A stretch of 64,000 nucleotides of DNA, from NCBI GenBank assembly GCA_900109895.1, contig FOBR01000015.1, forward strand, positions 79,159-143,158, in the 5' to 3' direction. This stretch comes from a bacterium A37T11 (GTDB lineage Bacteria; Bacteroidota; Bacteroidia; Sphingobacteriales; Sphingobacteriaceae). Positions 25,048 to 34,950 of the stretch are shown here, one piece after another. Both the position numbers and the translations under genes were made by a program. Every line of letters starts with the position of its first letter. Position 1 is the stretch's first letter. Below the pieces are notes generated by a model, which was not told the origin of the DNA, did not search any database, and saw only the letters and a program-made list of their open reading frames with translations.

Positions 25048-25955
25048 CCGGCGCCGCGCACGTTCATGGCTAAACCAAATACTTGAGTACTTGCCGTAAT
25101 AAATAACAAATCATGATTTTTGCCGCCAAAGCACACGTTTCCCGCCCATTTGGCAGGAACGGGAATGTAAGCGATCTTCTCCCCTTTTGGATTGAATACG
25201 GTAATGCCATTGCCAGCGAGGTATACATTTCCGCGGTTATCAAGCGTCATCCCATCTGTACTTGCACGTGCAAACAATGTCCTGTCACGCAACTGTCCGT
25301 CTTTATGAATGCGATACCGGTATATTTTGGAGTCGCCGATGTCTGACACATATAACGTTTTTCCATCGGGTGTGCCTACCAAACCATTTGGCCTGATATA
25401 ATTAGAATCTACCCGAATTATGTTTTTGTTGTCTCGGTTGTAATAATAAAGGCATTGACCGTCCTGCTGCATAGCGGTATCACGCAGCCAATAATCCCGT
25501 TTATAAAAGGGATCTGAGAAATAGACATTCCCGTTCGGGGTAACCCAAAGGTCGTTGGGACCATTTAGCAGTTTACCCCGAAATGCGGTGACCAATACCG
25601 TAGGTTTCCGTGTTTTGGTATCAATGGACCAAAGCTCATTTTTTAGATCGGCGCAAGCCAACAGATGCCCAGCTTTGTCAACATACATTCCATTTGCCCT
25701 ACCAGCGTCCCGTAAAAATACGGTTGTGGCTCTCGATGTAGCATCCCAGCGGATGATCTGGTTATTGGGTTGGTCTGTAAAATAAACATTTCCCTGGCGG
25801 TCTGCAGCCGGCCCTTCGGTAAATGAATAGCCTGAGCCCAGTACCGTTAATTGGGCGCCGCTGGAGATAATTCCAGTACTATCCCATTGTTGCGCCTGGG
25901 ACAAAAATGGCAGGATAAATAAGGCATATACCGCAAACTTCCAATTTCTCATCAT
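25041..25955 (-). CDS. SMP-30/gluconolactonase/LRE-like beta-propeller, exported
   Basis: A 304-residue protein with a signal peptide (cleavage after LSQAQ) and a six-bladed propeller of the SMP-30 family: SFTEGPAADRQGNVYFTDQPNNQIIRWD, NGMYVDKAGHLLACAD, LNGPNDLWVTPNGNVYFSDPF, PNGLVGTPDGKTLYVSD and STDGMTLDNRGNVYLAG. The acidic and Asn residues of the repeated PND/PNG loops match the divalent-metal site of lactonases. It is probably a periplasmic sugar lactonase. It is convergent with the membrane protein gene (7-bp overlap of ends). The substrate is unknown. Confidence 0.9.
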   Translation of the reverse strand: MMRNWKFAVYALFILPFLSQAQQWDSTGIISSGAQLTVLGSGYSFTEGPAADRQGNVYFTDQPNNQIIRWDATSRATTVFLRDAGRANGMYVDKAGHLLACADLKNELWSIDTKTRKPTVLVTAFRGKLLNGPNDLWVTPNGNVYFSDPFYKRDYWLRDTAMQQDGQCLYYYNRDNKNIIRVDSNYIRPNGLVGTPDGKTLYVSDIGDSKIYRYRIHKDGQLRDRTLFARASTDGMTLDNRGNVYLAGNGITVFNPKGEKIAYIPVPAKWAGNVCFGGKNHDLLFITASTQVFGLAMNVRGAGY

Positions 25956-26006
25956 AGCTACAAAGGTGCAAAATTTGCCCTAACAAAACAGAATATGATA
26001 CCGAAG

Positions 26007-26037
26007 TTTGAAATCAATTTTATTTGTGCTAGGTTTG
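26007..26037 (+). promoter_or_regulatory. promoter of the 26045 aminotransferase gene, apparently leaderless
   Basis: TTTG (26007-26010), 19 bp, TAGGTTTG (26030-26037). The ATG is only 7 nt after the box, so the transcript should start at or within a few bases of the start codon. Confidence 0.7.
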
Positions 26038-26044
26038 CGCTTTA

Positions 26045-27247
26045 ATGAGCACAACCATCATATCCGAAAGAATCAATAATCTCTCCGAGTCGGCCACCTT
26101 AAAGATGACCAAACTGGGAAGGGAACTAGCCGCCAAAGGCGTAGACGTGATTAGCCTCAGTGTAGGCGAGCCCGATTTTAACACACCATCCTACGTAAAA
26201 GAAGCAGCCAAAAAGGCCTTGGATGATAATTTTACACGCTACTCACCCGTTCCGGGTTATCCCGAATTGCGTAAGGCGATCGTCGAAAAGTTAAAAGCGG
26301 AGAACAACCTGGATTACGACGTGTCGCAAATCGTCGTATCAACCGGGGCGAAGCAATCGCTCTCCAACGCGATCCTGACGACAATCAATCCAGGTGATGA
26401 AGTTATCATCCCCACCCCTTATTGGGTATCTTATTCAGAAATGGTGACACTGGCCGAAGGAAAATCGGTTTTTATAAACTCCACCATCGAGAGCGATTTT
26501 AAAATTACCCCCGAAGAGCTGGAAGCGGCCATCACGCCAAAGACCAAGCTTTTTATGTTCTCCTCCCCTTGCAATCCGACGGGAAGCGTTTACAACAAAG
26601 CTGAACTGGAAGCATTGGCCAAGGTGTTTGAGAAACATCCGGAAATCTATATCATCTCCGACGAGATTTACGAGCATATCAACTTTGTTGACAAGCACGA
26701 ATCGATTGCGCAGTTTCCGTCTATCAAAGACCGCGTCATCCTGATCAACGGATTTTCTAAAGCCTATGCCATGACCGGATGGAGATTGGGATACTTGGCA
26801 GCCAGCAAAGAAATAGCCGCCGCCAATGACAAACTGCAGGGCCAGACCACCTCAGGCACCTGCTCCATTGCCCAGCGGGCAGGCATTGCTGCTTATGAAG
26901 GTGGATTAGAAACGGTTCTAAAAATGAAGGAAGCGTTTGCTCGCCGCCGTGAATTGGTGTACAACCTGCTAAAGGAAATACCTGGCGTAAAAACCAACCT
27001 TCCCGAAGGTGCCTTTTATTTCTTCCCGGACATCAGTTCATTCTTTGGCAAAAAAGATCCAGCCGGCAATGTAATCAAAGATTCAGCAGACCTGGCCTTA
27101 TATTTATTAAATGAAGGACACATCGCCACCGTAGGTGGCGACTCATTTGGAAACAACAACTACATCCGACTTTCTTATGCTGCTGCCGATGATAAATTGG
27201 TGGAAGCGCTGAAACGGATGAAAGCGGCACTAGCAGAGCTTATTTAG
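26045..27247 (+). CDS. pyridoxal-phosphate aminotransferase, aspartate aminotransferase (type Ib) like
   Basis: A 400-residue class I aminotransferase close to type Ib aspartate/prephenate aminotransferases. Motifs: ISLSVGEPDFNTP, YSPVPGYPELRKAI, VSTGAKQSLSNAI, FSSPCNPTGSVYNKAELEAL, ISDEIYEHINF (cofactor Asp-Tyr) and INGFSKAYAMTGWRLGYLA (Schiff-base lysine). It transfers amino groups between aspartate and 2-oxoglutarate or aromatic oxoacids. Divergent from the SMP-30 gene across 89 bp. Its end overlaps the convergent ABC permease gene by 8 bp. Confidence 0.93.
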   Translation: MSTTIISERINNLSESATLKMTKLGRELAAKGVDVISLSVGEPDFNTPSYVKEAAKKALDDNFTRYSPVPGYPELRKAIVEKLKAENNLDYDVSQIVVSTGAKQSLSNAILTTINPGDEVIIPTPYWVSYSEMVTLAEGKSVFINSTIESDFKITPEELEAAITPKTKLFMFSSPCNPTGSVYNKAELEALAKVFEKHPEIYIISDEIYEHINFVDKHESIAQFPSIKDRVILINGFSKAYAMTGWRLGYLAASKEIAAANDKLQGQTTSGTCSIAQRAGIAAYEGGLETVLKMKEAFARRRELVYNLLKEIPGVKTNLPEGAFYFFPDISSFFGKKDPAGNVIKDSADLALYLLNEGHIATVGGDSFGNNNYIRLSYAAADDKLVEALKRMKAALAELI

Positions 27248-28484
27248 CCCTTATCGCTTCAACCGGATCCAACCTTGCGGCCATGATCGCCGGTATTATA
27301 CCGGCGATCAGGCCGATAAAGGATGAGAGTAGAAACGTGGCAATCACCATGGAGATATCCACGACAATAGCGATGCCCGCCACATGCTTTACAATAAAGG
27401 CCAGGATAAACACGATAAGCAGGCCTATAAGCCCTCCGATGAGGCACAGCATGACAGATTCAAATAAAAACTGAAGGAGTATAAAATAGTTTTTTGCTCC
27501 CAGCGATTTTTGAATGCCAATGATGTGCGTGCGTTCTTTTACCGAAACAAACATGATATTGGCTATGCCAAACCCTCCCACTAAAATGGAGAAGCCACCA
27601 ATAAAAGCGCCGGCAACATTAATAATTGAAAAAAGCTGATCCAGTTGAGCGGTGATAATGGTGGTCTTATTCAAAGAAAAATCATCTTCCTTATGGGGGC
27701 TTAACCGATGAAGGGAGCGCATGACGCCCCTTAATTCACTTTCCGTTTCGGCCACTTTTAACTGGTCAACCGCATCCACAATAATATTTGGCGAATAACT
27801 TTCAATATTGACCATATTCCGGGCCAAATTCAATGGAATAAGTGCAATCTTATCCAATGAAACGTCAATAAGCATACCTTCCCCCTCCTTTTTCAGTACG
27901 CCGATCACGTTAAGCCTTCGGCCCATCACCAAAATATTCCGGCCTATTGGGTTCATGCCCGGAAAAAGACCCTCTGCGATGGTTGATCCGATAATCGCAG
28001 ATGCCACCCCCCGATCCATTTCACCCGGTGTAAAATAGCGCCCATCGGTAAATTCCAGATTTCTGATCTTGTGAAAGTCGTATGTTGAGGCCATAACCAT
28101 CGCTTTCTCGACACTTTTATTACCCTGTTTAATGGTTCGGTCTTCCAGTTGTATGTTATAACAAATGCCATCGGCCGTTGTCATGCGCTGTTGCAGGCGT
28201 TCAAAGTCGCGGATGGTAGGTTCTGGCCTGTTCATATATTTCCACCACGGAAAATCAGGCCCGTCATCCCACGGCCATTTAGATACATAAATGGCTTTGC
28301 TTCCTAACTTTTCAACACTGCCCTCCAGATTGGAACGCAATGTATCTACGGCAGAAAACACCCCGATAATGGTGATGATACCAATGGTAATGCCAATTAA
28401 TGACAATAACGTGCGGGTCCTGTTTTCCTTGAGGGCCGCCACTGCAAATCCAAAACTTTCACCGGTTAATCGTAAAAACAGCAT
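27240..28484 (-). CDS. ABC transporter permease (MacB/FtsX type)
   Basis: A 414-residue protein with one N-terminal transmembrane helix (about 26-46), a large periplasmic MacB_PCD domain (about 47-280) and three C-terminal helices of the FtsX domain (GAFIGGFSILVGGFGIANIMFVSVKERTHIIGIQKSLGA is the diagnostic coupling-helix region). Such permeases act in mechanotransmission, lipoprotein or efflux complexes with a LolD/MacB-like ATPase. No ATPase gene is adjacent, so the partner is encoded elsewhere. The start lies in the short divergent region shared with queA. Confidence 0.92.
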   Translation of the reverse strand: MLFLRLTGESFGFAVAALKENRTRTLLSLIGITIGIITIIGVFSAVDTLRSNLEGSVEKLGSKAIYVSKWPWDDGPDFPWWKYMNRPEPTIRDFERLQQRMTTADGICYNIQLEDRTIKQGNKSVEKAMVMASTYDFHKIRNLEFTDGRYFTPGEMDRGVASAIIGSTIAEGLFPGMNPIGRNILVMGRRLNVIGVLKKEGEGMLIDVSLDKIALIPLNLARNMVNIESYSPNIIVDAVDQLKVAETESELRGVMRSLHRLSPHKEDDFSLNKTTIITAQLDQLFSIINVAGAFIGGFSILVGGFGIANIMFVSVKERTHIIGIQKSLGAKNYFILLQFLFESVMLCLIGGLIGLLIVFILAFIVKHVAGIAIVVDISMVIATFLLSSFIGLIAGIIPAIMAARLDPVEAIRAK

Positions 28485-28587
28485 ATTTTATAGGACGAAA
28501 AAATAAATCATCTGTTACAAACAAGCAGCTATTTTTTTATGTAAATTTGCGCCCTAATTTACATCCATAAAAACACAATAAAAACGA

Positions 28588-29637
28588 ATGAAGTTATCTC
28601 AATTTAAATTTAACTTACCGGAGTCATTAATAGCTTCTGAGCCCACTGAAAACCGTGACGAATCAAGGCTCATGGTTTTACACCGTAAAACCGGTGAAAT
28701 AGAGCATAAGATCTTTAAAGATATGCTGGGCTATTTTGATGACAAGGATGTAATGATCTTAAACAACACGAAGGTCTTTCCTGCCCGTTTATATGGCAAC
28801 AAAGAAAAAACCGGCGCTACCATTGAAGTTTTCCTGTTAAGAGAATTGAATAAGGAATTACGATTATGGGACGTATTGGTTGATCCTGCCCGCAAAATCA
28901 GGGTTGGGAACAAACTATATTTTGGTGAAAACGATTTATTAGTAGCTGAGGTGGTAGACAACACCACGTCAAGAGGCCGTACCATCCGATTTCTTTTTGA
29001 TGGCACGGACGAAGAGTTTCGACGGAATATTGAGATATTGGGAGAAACCCCGCTACCTAAATACATTAAAAGGAGACCCACTCCCGAAGACAAATTCAGG
29101 TATCAAACCATTTTTGCCAAACATGAAGGCGCCGTTGCTGCACCCACAGCTGGTCTTCACTTTAGCCGGGAGCTGATGAAGCGGTTGGAGCTTAAAGGCA
29201 TTGAATTTGCTGAAGTAACACTCCATATAGGGCTTGGAACGTTTAGACAAGTCGAGGTGGAAGACCTTACCAAACATAAAATGGATTCTGAACAATTCAT
29301 TATCGAGCAAAAAGATGCAGATTTGGTAAATAAAGCGCTGGATGAAAAAAGAAGGGTTTGTGCCGTTGGAACGACCTCCATGCGATCCATTGAATCGGCT
29401 GTATCCGCAAACAGAAGGCTAAAAGCAGCCAATGAGTGGACCAGTAAATTTATTTTTCCTCCGTATGATTTCAGCATTGCAAACAGCATGATCACCAATT
29501 TTCACACGCCTGAATCTACCTTGTTAATGATGGTAAGTGCCTTTGGTGGATACGAGCAGGTCATGCATGCCTACGAAGTTGCTGTAAAAGAAAAATATCG
29601 TTTCTACAGCTATGGTGATGCCATGCTAATTATCTAA
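28588..29637 (+). CDS. queA: S-adenosylmethionine:tRNA ribosyltransferase-isomerase
   Basis: A 349-residue QueA that adds the ribosyl part of SAM to preQ1-modified tRNA to form epoxyqueuosine at the wobble base. Conserved segments: [116 protein letters not shown] and [27 protein letters not shown] box about 45 bp before the ATG gives a short leader. ispD follows after 4 bp in an operon. Confidence 0.97.
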   Translation: MKLSQFKFNLPESLIASEPTENRDESRLMVLHRKTGEIEHKIFKDMLGYFDDKDVMILNNTKVFPARLYGNKEKTGATIEVFLLRELNKELRLWDVLVDPARKIRVGNKLYFGENDLLVAEVVDNTTSRGRTIRFLFDGTDEEFRRNIEILGETPLPKYIKRRPTPEDKFRYQTIFAKHEGAVAAPTAGLHFSRELMKRLELKGIEFAEVTLHIGLGTFRQVEVEDLTKHKMDSEQFIIEQKDADLVNKALDEKRRVCAVGTTSMRSIESAVSANRRLKAANEWTSKFIFPPYDFSIANSMITNFHTPESTLLMMVSAFGGYEQVMHAYEVAVKEKYRFYSYGDAMLII

Positions 29638-29641
29638 ACGC

Positions 29642-30355
29642 ATGAATTATGCGGTGATTGTGGCGGGTGGCAACGGAAGCCGTATGCAAAGCGACACACC
29701 CAAACAGTTCCTGTCCTTGCACGGATTACCAGTGTTAATGCATACCATACGTGCCTTTAAGCACAGTGGCATCGAACTGGAAATTTTGGTCGTAATTGCA
29801 GCCTCGCACTTGAAACAATGGAAAGACCTGTGCAAACAACACCTTTTTGAGGAAAGCCATGTGGTAGTTCAAGGTGGGGATACCCGCTTTCATTCCGTGA
29901 AACAGGCACTAAAATACCTTAAGGAGACCTACCCGCAGGCTAAGGAAGACTTGGTAGCCATACATGATGGAGCCAGACCATTGGTTGAATCTGCGCTAAT
30001 AATGCGATCTTTTCAGGAAGCCGCTCTATACGGAACGTCAGTCGCTGCAATTAAAAGCAGTGACTCTGTCCGCATAAGTGATGAAAATGGTGGTTCAGCA
30101 ACCATAAACCGCCAAAATGTACATTTAATACAAACTCCGCAAACATTCCGGCTGGCTGAATTGCTAAAAGCATACGCACAACCTTACGAATCCTTATTTA
30201 CAGATGATGCCTCAGTCATGGAAAAAAACGGGTATCCCATCCATTTGACGAGGGGAGATACCCGTAATATAAAAATCACCTTTAACGAGGATATCGCTTT
30301 AGCAGATTTTCTGTTAAATTTAAAGGAAACACAGCGCTTTAAGCCGCCCCTCTGA
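29642..30355 (+). CDS. ispD: 2-C-methyl-D-erythritol 4-phosphate cytidylyltransferase
   Basis: A 237-residue nucleotidyltransferase of the MEP isoprenoid pathway. The glycine-rich CTP loop AVIVAGGNGSRMQSDTPKQFLSLHGLPVLMHTI is followed by GGDTRFHSVKQAL, AIHDGARPLVESAL (metal-binding Asp) and INRQNVHLIQTPQTFRLAELLKAY. The C-terminal DDASVMEKNGYPIHLTRGDTRNIKITFNEDIALA is characteristic. It lies 4 bp after queA. Its 3' end overlaps the convergent small membrane protein gene by 17 bp. Confidence 0.96.
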   Translation: MNYAVIVAGGNGSRMQSDTPKQFLSLHGLPVLMHTIRAFKHSGIELEILVVIAASHLKQWKDLCKQHLFEESHVVVQGGDTRFHSVKQALKYLKETYPQAKEDLVAIHDGARPLVESALIMRSFQEAALYGTSVAAIKSSDSVRISDENGGSATINRQNVHLIQTPQTFRLAELLKAYAQPYESLFTDDASVMEKNGYPIHLTRGDTRNIKITFNEDIALADFLLNLKETQRFKPPL

Positions 30356-30491
30356 TAACCCTTAATAAGATGGCAACAATGGCGATCACCAGCAACACAT
30401 GGATTATACCACCTGTGTAATACCCGCCAAAATAAGAAACCGCCCAAATGATCACCAAGACCACTGCCACGAGATACAATAAATTACCCAT
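30339..30491 (-). CDS. small membrane protein, lmo0937 family
   Basis: 50 residues starting MGNLLYLVAVVLVIIWAVSY, with two hydrophobic helices (about 4-20 and 27-44) separated by a Gly/Tyr-rich turn and ending LLRVIRG, the pattern of the lmo0937 family of tiny membrane proteins. Function unknown; relatives are often stress induced. An 11-residue longer frame from 30524 is less likely. Overlaps the end of ispD on the opposite strand. Confidence 0.85.
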   Translation of the reverse strand: MGNLLYLVAVVLVIIWAVSYFGGYYTGGIIHVLLVIAIVAILLRVIRGAA

Positions 30492-30558
30492 AAAAAATAA
30501 GTTCTTAGTATAAAATATAAACAATTACTTATACAATAAAAAAAAGGGGGAAATTGTT

Positions 30559-31323
30559 TTATAAATTTACCTTTAATCCATCATAGGCTAAAAAAATACC
30601 AGTTGGCAACTGGGCCAATACATCCGCATGTTTTCCCAGCCGATGCCCAATATGCGTTAAATAGGTTTCTTTAGCACCTATTTTCTGGGCCAATGTAATG
30701 GCTTCCTCCAAGGTTAGATGAGAAATGTGGCTCTCCTGTTGCAGTGCATTTAATACTAAAATAGTGGAACCCTTTATTTTTTCAAGCTCCTGTTCGTCAA
30801 TGGTCTTTGCATCCGTAATGTAGGTAAAGTCGCCGATCCTAAAACCTAATATGGGTAATTTATAATGCATTACCTGAATAGGGCTTACCAACACATCGCC
30901 GTTCAGTAAAAAGGGACTGTTAGCAATGTCATGCAAATCAATTTGGGGAATACCTGGATATTTCTGATCGCTGAAAGCATAAGCAAACTCTCTTTTCAAA
31001 GCATCCAGTACCCGGTTGGTACCGTAAACATCCACCGCACGCTGTTGAAAATAATTAAAAGCACGTACATCGTCCAAGCCTGCAATATGATCTTTGTGCT
31101 CATGGGTGAACAATATAGCCTCCAAGTGTTTTACCTGTTCCCTCAACATCTGATACCTAAAATCGGGTCCCGTATCGATCACGATATTCAACCCGTTTAT
31201 TTCTACCAATACCGAGGACCGGAGGCGTTTATCCCGTTTGTCCACTGAAGCACAAACTTCACAAGGGCAAGCGATCATTGGTATACCCTGAGACGTTCCG
31301 GTGCCTAAAAAAGTTATCCTCAA
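30559..31323 (-). CDS. MBL-fold metallo-hydrolase, PhnP/cyclic phosphodiesterase-like
   Basis: 254 residues. LGTGTSQGIPMIACPCEVCASVDKRDKRLRSSVLV carries a cysteine cluster (CPCEVC), as in PhnP-type enzymes that bind an extra metal. THEHKDHIAGLDDVRAF is the metallo-hydrolase HxHxDH motif; YITDAKTI and LTHIGHRLGKH provide further ligands. The family hydrolyses phosphodiesters such as cyclic phosphoribosyl compounds. The gene start overlaps the next upstream gene by 4 bp, forming a cluster with the 90-residue unknown and lolA downstream of ftsK. Confidence 0.9.
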   Translation of the reverse strand: MRITFLGTGTSQGIPMIACPCEVCASVDKRDKRLRSSVLVEINGLNIVIDTGPDFRYQMLREQVKHLEAILFTHEHKDHIAGLDDVRAFNYFQQRAVDVYGTNRVLDALKREFAYAFSDQKYPGIPQIDLHDIANSPFLLNGDVLVSPIQVMHYKLPILGFRIGDFTYITDAKTIDEQELEKIKGSTILVLNALQQESHISHLTLEEAITLAQKIGAKETYLTHIGHRLGKHADVLAQLPTGIFLAYDGLKVNL

Positions 31324-31592
31324 AATATTAGTTTAGTTTGTTTAATGTTTAATAAAAACTGTTTCTGCTTTTCATCCAATAAACTGACGTCCACATCCAG
31401 CTGTCTGATAAGTTCCAGAAGTGCCCCAATTTTAGCTTCAATATTTGAAAAACGGTTCACCACAACCACCTTACTAGCTTGCAAAATACAGGCCCCTGTT
31501 TTAAAACTTCCTTTTTCATAACGTACACGGTAATTCATCGCTTTAAGTAAAGACTCTAATTTATCAAGGCTGTGTTGCGTGTATGAAAGCAT
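31320..31592 (-). CDS. small conserved-looking hypothetical protein
   Basis: 90 residues: an N-terminal helix (SLDKLESLLKAMNYRVRYEKGSF), a short beta part with TGACILQASKVVVVNRFSNIEAKI, and a C-terminal helix (LEELIRQLDVDVSLLDEKQKQFL-like). I do not recognise a family. It is placed between lolA (3-bp gap) and the metallo-hydrolase (4-bp overlap), so it is certainly co-transcribed and probably a real gene. No signal peptide or membrane segment. Confidence 0.75.
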   Translation of the reverse strand: MLSYTQHSLDKLESLLKAMNYRVRYEKGSFKTGACILQASKVVVVNRFSNIEAKIGALLELIRQLDVDVSLLDEKQKQFLLNIKQTKLIF

Positions 31593-31595
31593 GTC

Positions 31596-32240
31596 TTATC
31601 TCAGATCTACTATTTCCATTCCTTTATAATCCGCCTTATCAAAAGTGAAAGCAGCTGCTGGTAATGCTATATTTTTTTCAAACTTTTGAACCCTGTATGA
31701 AAAACTACCTCCACTTTTATCAAAAACCGAAACATCCTTAATCAGGTTCGTAACCTTATCAATGCGTAATTTCACATAACGGATGGGTTTACTTTTATCC
31801 TGTGGATCCAGCCTGATGGCGTAGAACAACTTGCCACCCTCCTTTTCATCCGGCAAAGCAGTATACCCGTATCCCGTTTTGTAAAACGTAAAAACATTGG
31901 CAGGCGTCAATTGGTCCGGATCGGAATCCGCATCGCTTATCTGCACCTCCCCTACGTCTTTCATCACCTGCCATTGGGTCTTGGCATCACTTATGATTTC
32001 GCGGTCGTCCATAACAATGTGATATTTGCCCGAGCGGATATCAAGTTGCAATTTAGCCTCACTCCCGGCCAGCTTATTCATGTTTTTGTCAAGTACTGTA
32101 TAATCAAAAGAAGCCCGCACCGTTTTAAAACTTTTGTAATTTTTACTTACCCTGTCCAAAACCTTCAACGGAAGCTCCTGAGCCAATAATATCCTTACAG
32201 AAAAGCATAAAATAGCCACCAGCATTCCATAAACTTTCAT
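31596..32240 (-). CDS. LolA-like outer-membrane lipoprotein carrier protein
   Basis: 214 residues from the ATG at 32240 (224 if started at 32270 inside ftsK). A signal peptide (MKVYGMLVAILCFSVRILLAQ) precedes a LolA fold: VLDRVSKNYKSFKTVRASFDYTVLDKNMNKLAGSEAKLQLDIRSGKYHI, then RLDPQDKSKPIRYVKLRIDKVTNLIKDVSVFDKSGG. It carries lipoproteins across the periplasm. The ftsK-lolA order is also seen in Proteobacteria, supporting the call. The later start is chosen because the signal peptide begins there. Confidence 0.88.
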   Translation of the reverse strand: MKVYGMLVAILCFSVRILLAQELPLKVLDRVSKNYKSFKTVRASFDYTVLDKNMNKLAGSEAKLQLDIRSGKYHIVMDDREIISDAKTQWQVMKDVGEVQISDADSDPDQLTPANVFTFYKTGYGYTALPDEKEGGKLFYAIRLDPQDKSKPIRYVKLRIDKVTNLIKDVSVFDKSGGSFSYRVQKFEKNIALPAAAFTFDKADYKGMEIVDLR

Positions 32241-32262
32241 TCCAAACCCAAAAGCCTTCAAT

Positions 32263-34815
32263 CTACACATCTTTTTTATTCATGCCATCCAAATACTGTT
32301 CCAACGAATACTCATCCGGGTATAAGACATCTCTGGCCTTACTTCCTTCAAATGGACCAACAATACCGGCCGCTTCCAGTTGGTCAATGATCCTACCCGC
32401 ACGGTTGTATCCAAGTTTGAGTTTCCGTTGTATCAGTGAGGTAGAACCCTGCTGGTGCAAAACAATCAGGCGGGCAGCATCTTCAAATAAACTGTCGCGG
32501 TTGTCCAAGTCCAAATCGGCGGCTCCACTTCCTTCACCGTTTTCATCCACATATTCCGGCAGCATAAAGGCGGATGGATAGCCCTTTTGCAGTCCAATAA
32601 AATCAGAAACTTCTTCTACTTCGGGCGTATCCACGAAAGCGCACTGTATACGGATCAGATCACTGCCTGTTGCCAGCAACATATCGCCACGTCCTATCAG
32701 TTGGTCGGCTCCCCCGGTATCGAGGATAGTACGCGAATCGACCTTTGAAAGCACCCTGAAGGCCAACCGGGCAGGAAAGTTGGCTTTGATCGTGCCGGTA
32801 ATAATGTTTACAGAAGGTCGCTGCGTGGCAATAACCAAATGTATACCCACTGCACGAGCCAACTGGGCTAGCCGCGCTATCGGTGCTTCCACCTCCTTGC
32901 CCGCGGTCATCATCAGGTCGGCAAACTCATCTACGATCAGGACAATAAAAGGTAAGTAATGGTGTCCTTCTTCCGGGTTCAACCGTCGGTTCACAAATTT
33001 GGCATTGTATTCTTTCAGGTTTCTGACACCTGCATTCTTAAGCAGGTCATATCGTTGGTCCATCTCAATACACAGTGAGTTGAGCGTGTTGATCACCTTT
33101 TTCGTATCGGTAATAATAGCATCGTCCTCACCAGGCAGTTTGGCCAGAAAGTGCCGTTCTATCTTTTTAAATAGCGACAATTCAACCTTTTTGGGGTCGA
33201 CCAGCACAAACTTCAATTCCGCGGGATGCTTTTTATAGAGCAACGAGGTCAGGATGGCATTAATACCGACTGATTTACCTTGTCCGGTAGCACCTGCCAC
33301 CAATAAGTGGGGCATTTTGGCCAGATCTGCAATAAATACCTCATTTGAAATGGTCTTTCCTAAAGCAATAGGCAGGTCCATATCCGTATTTTGAAACTTT
33401 TCCGTAGCCATTACCGAGCGCATAGACACCATTTCCGGCTTATTGTTAGGCACCTCTATACCGATGGTTCCTTTTCCTGGCATAGGCGCAATAATACGGA
33501 TACCCAAAGCAGCCAAACTCAATGCAATATCATCTTCCAGATTTTTGATCTTGGAAATACGGATGCCTGGCTTGGGTATAATCTCGTAAAGCGTCACGGT
33601 AGGCCCAATCGTGGCTTTGATCTTGTCAATTTCTATATTGTAATTGGCCAGCGTATCCACAATTTTATCTTTATTGGATTCCAACTCCGAATTATTGACC
33701 AGTATCTTGCCGGTTCCATAATCTTTCAATAAATCCAGATGCGGATATTGATAACCTCCCAGGTCCAGCTTGGGGTCATATTGGCCAAATTCAGCGACCA
33801 GGTTTTCAGCGGTTGTCAGTACTTTATTTTCAGTAACCTTTTCTTCGGTCACCTGCGCAACGGTAAAACGAGGCTCCTCTATTTCCTCTGCTTCCTCTGC
33901 CACATTTTGCAACTCTACCCTATTTGCAGGGCGCTCGTCCTCCGGTACTTCAGGCAATTCAACCTGCAAACTAGGCCGTATGGGCACATTTTGAGCAACT
34001 TTTTCAACTACGCCTTCCCGTTTTCGCTGCAAGTTAAATTCAACAGCCTCTGACGCAAAGTCTGGCAGCTCCGCCTGATCATTTTGATCTCCTCCATCTC
34101 CTCTCTTATTAAAATTAAAAGAAATGTTGTTAAAATCAAGATTATAAGCCACAATCAGTGCCGTCAAACCCGCAAATATCAAAAATCCGGCAACGCCTGC
34201 CGTCCCAATCTGGGCCGCCAGTAACCGATTGGTCCAAAAGCCAAATTCCCCTTCCAGAAAATGAGGTACATTGCTGATAAAGCTATGAAAAAAGCCCAAT
34301 AGAATTGAAATGTAAAGCAATAAGAAAAAGGCATAGCCAAGCAATTTACCCAAGGGAAGCAATACTACTTTAAATAATAAACGATAACCTGCAATGAACA
34401 GAATCCCAACAAACAGAAAGGAAGCAATTCCAAACCAATTATATATAAACTGATTGGCCAATAAAGCACCAAATTTCCCCATCCAGTTTTGTATGGGAAG
34501 AATATCCGGATTGGTAATGGCCAACTCAGAGCGGGTCTTAAATAAGGTAGACCACCCCCCATTGGCATCGGAAATGTAACTTTGATCTTCCTGCCAGGTA
34601 AACAAATAAGAAGTAAAGGCTATTAAAAAAAAGACAGAGACAATCAGCATCAGCAGGCCCAAAATTTTAATCAATTTATCACCCACCGTTGTCACACCTT
34701 CCTTATAGGCCGCTTTTGGCTCCTTTACACGGGCCTGGCGCTTTCTTGGGGTACTACCTTCAGGCGCCCCGTTTCGTTCGCTATTTAATTTGAATTGATT
34801 TCCTTTTACAGCCAT
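32263..34815 (-). CDS. ftsK: DNA translocase FtsK
   Basis: 850 residues. Four to five N-terminal transmembrane helices (about 50-230), a Pro/Glu-rich linker shorter than in E. coli, then the motor: alpha/beta domains with Walker A GATGQGKSVGINAIL, Walker B FIVLIVDEFADLMM and the RPSVNIITGTIKANFPARLAFRV segment. The C-terminal gamma winged helix (LIVLHQQGSTSLIQRKLKLGYNRAGRIIDQLEAAGIVGP) reads KOPS sites. It clears and aligns chromosome termini at the septum for XerCD recombination. A TAAGTTTG box precedes the start by about 25 bp. First gene of the ftsK-lolA-unknown-MBL cluster. Confidence 0.97.
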   Translation of the reverse strand: MAVKGNQFKLNSERNGAPEGSTPRKRQARVKEPKAAYKEGVTTVGDKLIKILGLLMLIVSVFFLIAFTSYLFTWQEDQSYISDANGGWSTLFKTRSELAITNPDILPIQNWMGKFGALLANQFIYNWFGIASFLFVGILFIAGYRLLFKVVLLPLGKLLGYAFFLLLYISILLGFFHSFISNVPHFLEGEFGFWTNRLLAAQIGTAGVAGFLIFAGLTALIVAYNLDFNNISFNFNKRGDGGDQNDQAELPDFASEAVEFNLQRKREGVVEKVAQNVPIRPSLQVELPEVPEDERPANRVELQNVAEEAEEIEEPRFTVAQVTEEKVTENKVLTTAENLVAEFGQYDPKLDLGGYQYPHLDLLKDYGTGKILVNNSELESNKDKIVDTLANYNIEIDKIKATIGPTVTLYEIIPKPGIRISKIKNLEDDIALSLAALGIRIIAPMPGKGTIGIEVPNNKPEMVSMRSVMATEKFQNTDMDLPIALGKTISNEVFIADLAKMPHLLVAGATGQGKSVGINAILTSLLYKKHPAELKFVLVDPKKVELSLFKKIERHFLAKLPGEDDAIITDTKKVINTLNSLCIEMDQRYDLLKNAGVRNLKEYNAKFVNRRLNPEEGHHYLPFIVLIVDEFADLMMTAGKEVEAPIARLAQLARAVGIHLVIATQRPSVNIITGTIKANFPARLAFRVLSKVDSRTILDTGGADQLIGRGDMLLATGSDLIRIQCAFVDTPEVEEVSDFIGLQKGYPSAFMLPEYVDENGEGSGAADLDLDNRDSLFEDAARLIVLHQQGSTSLIQRKLKLGYNRAGRIIDQLEAAGIVGPFEGSKARDVLYPDEYSLEQYLDGMNKKDV

Positions 34816-34950
34816 TGACCAGCTTTATTCTAATGAGACAAACTTACGGAAATTTTTATTACTCCTTGTAGCAATTCAATCAGGGCTGCCGTTATATGCT
34901 CAAACTAAGGTCAATGACCGTAACAAAAGAATTAAAGGGAATAAAAAGCT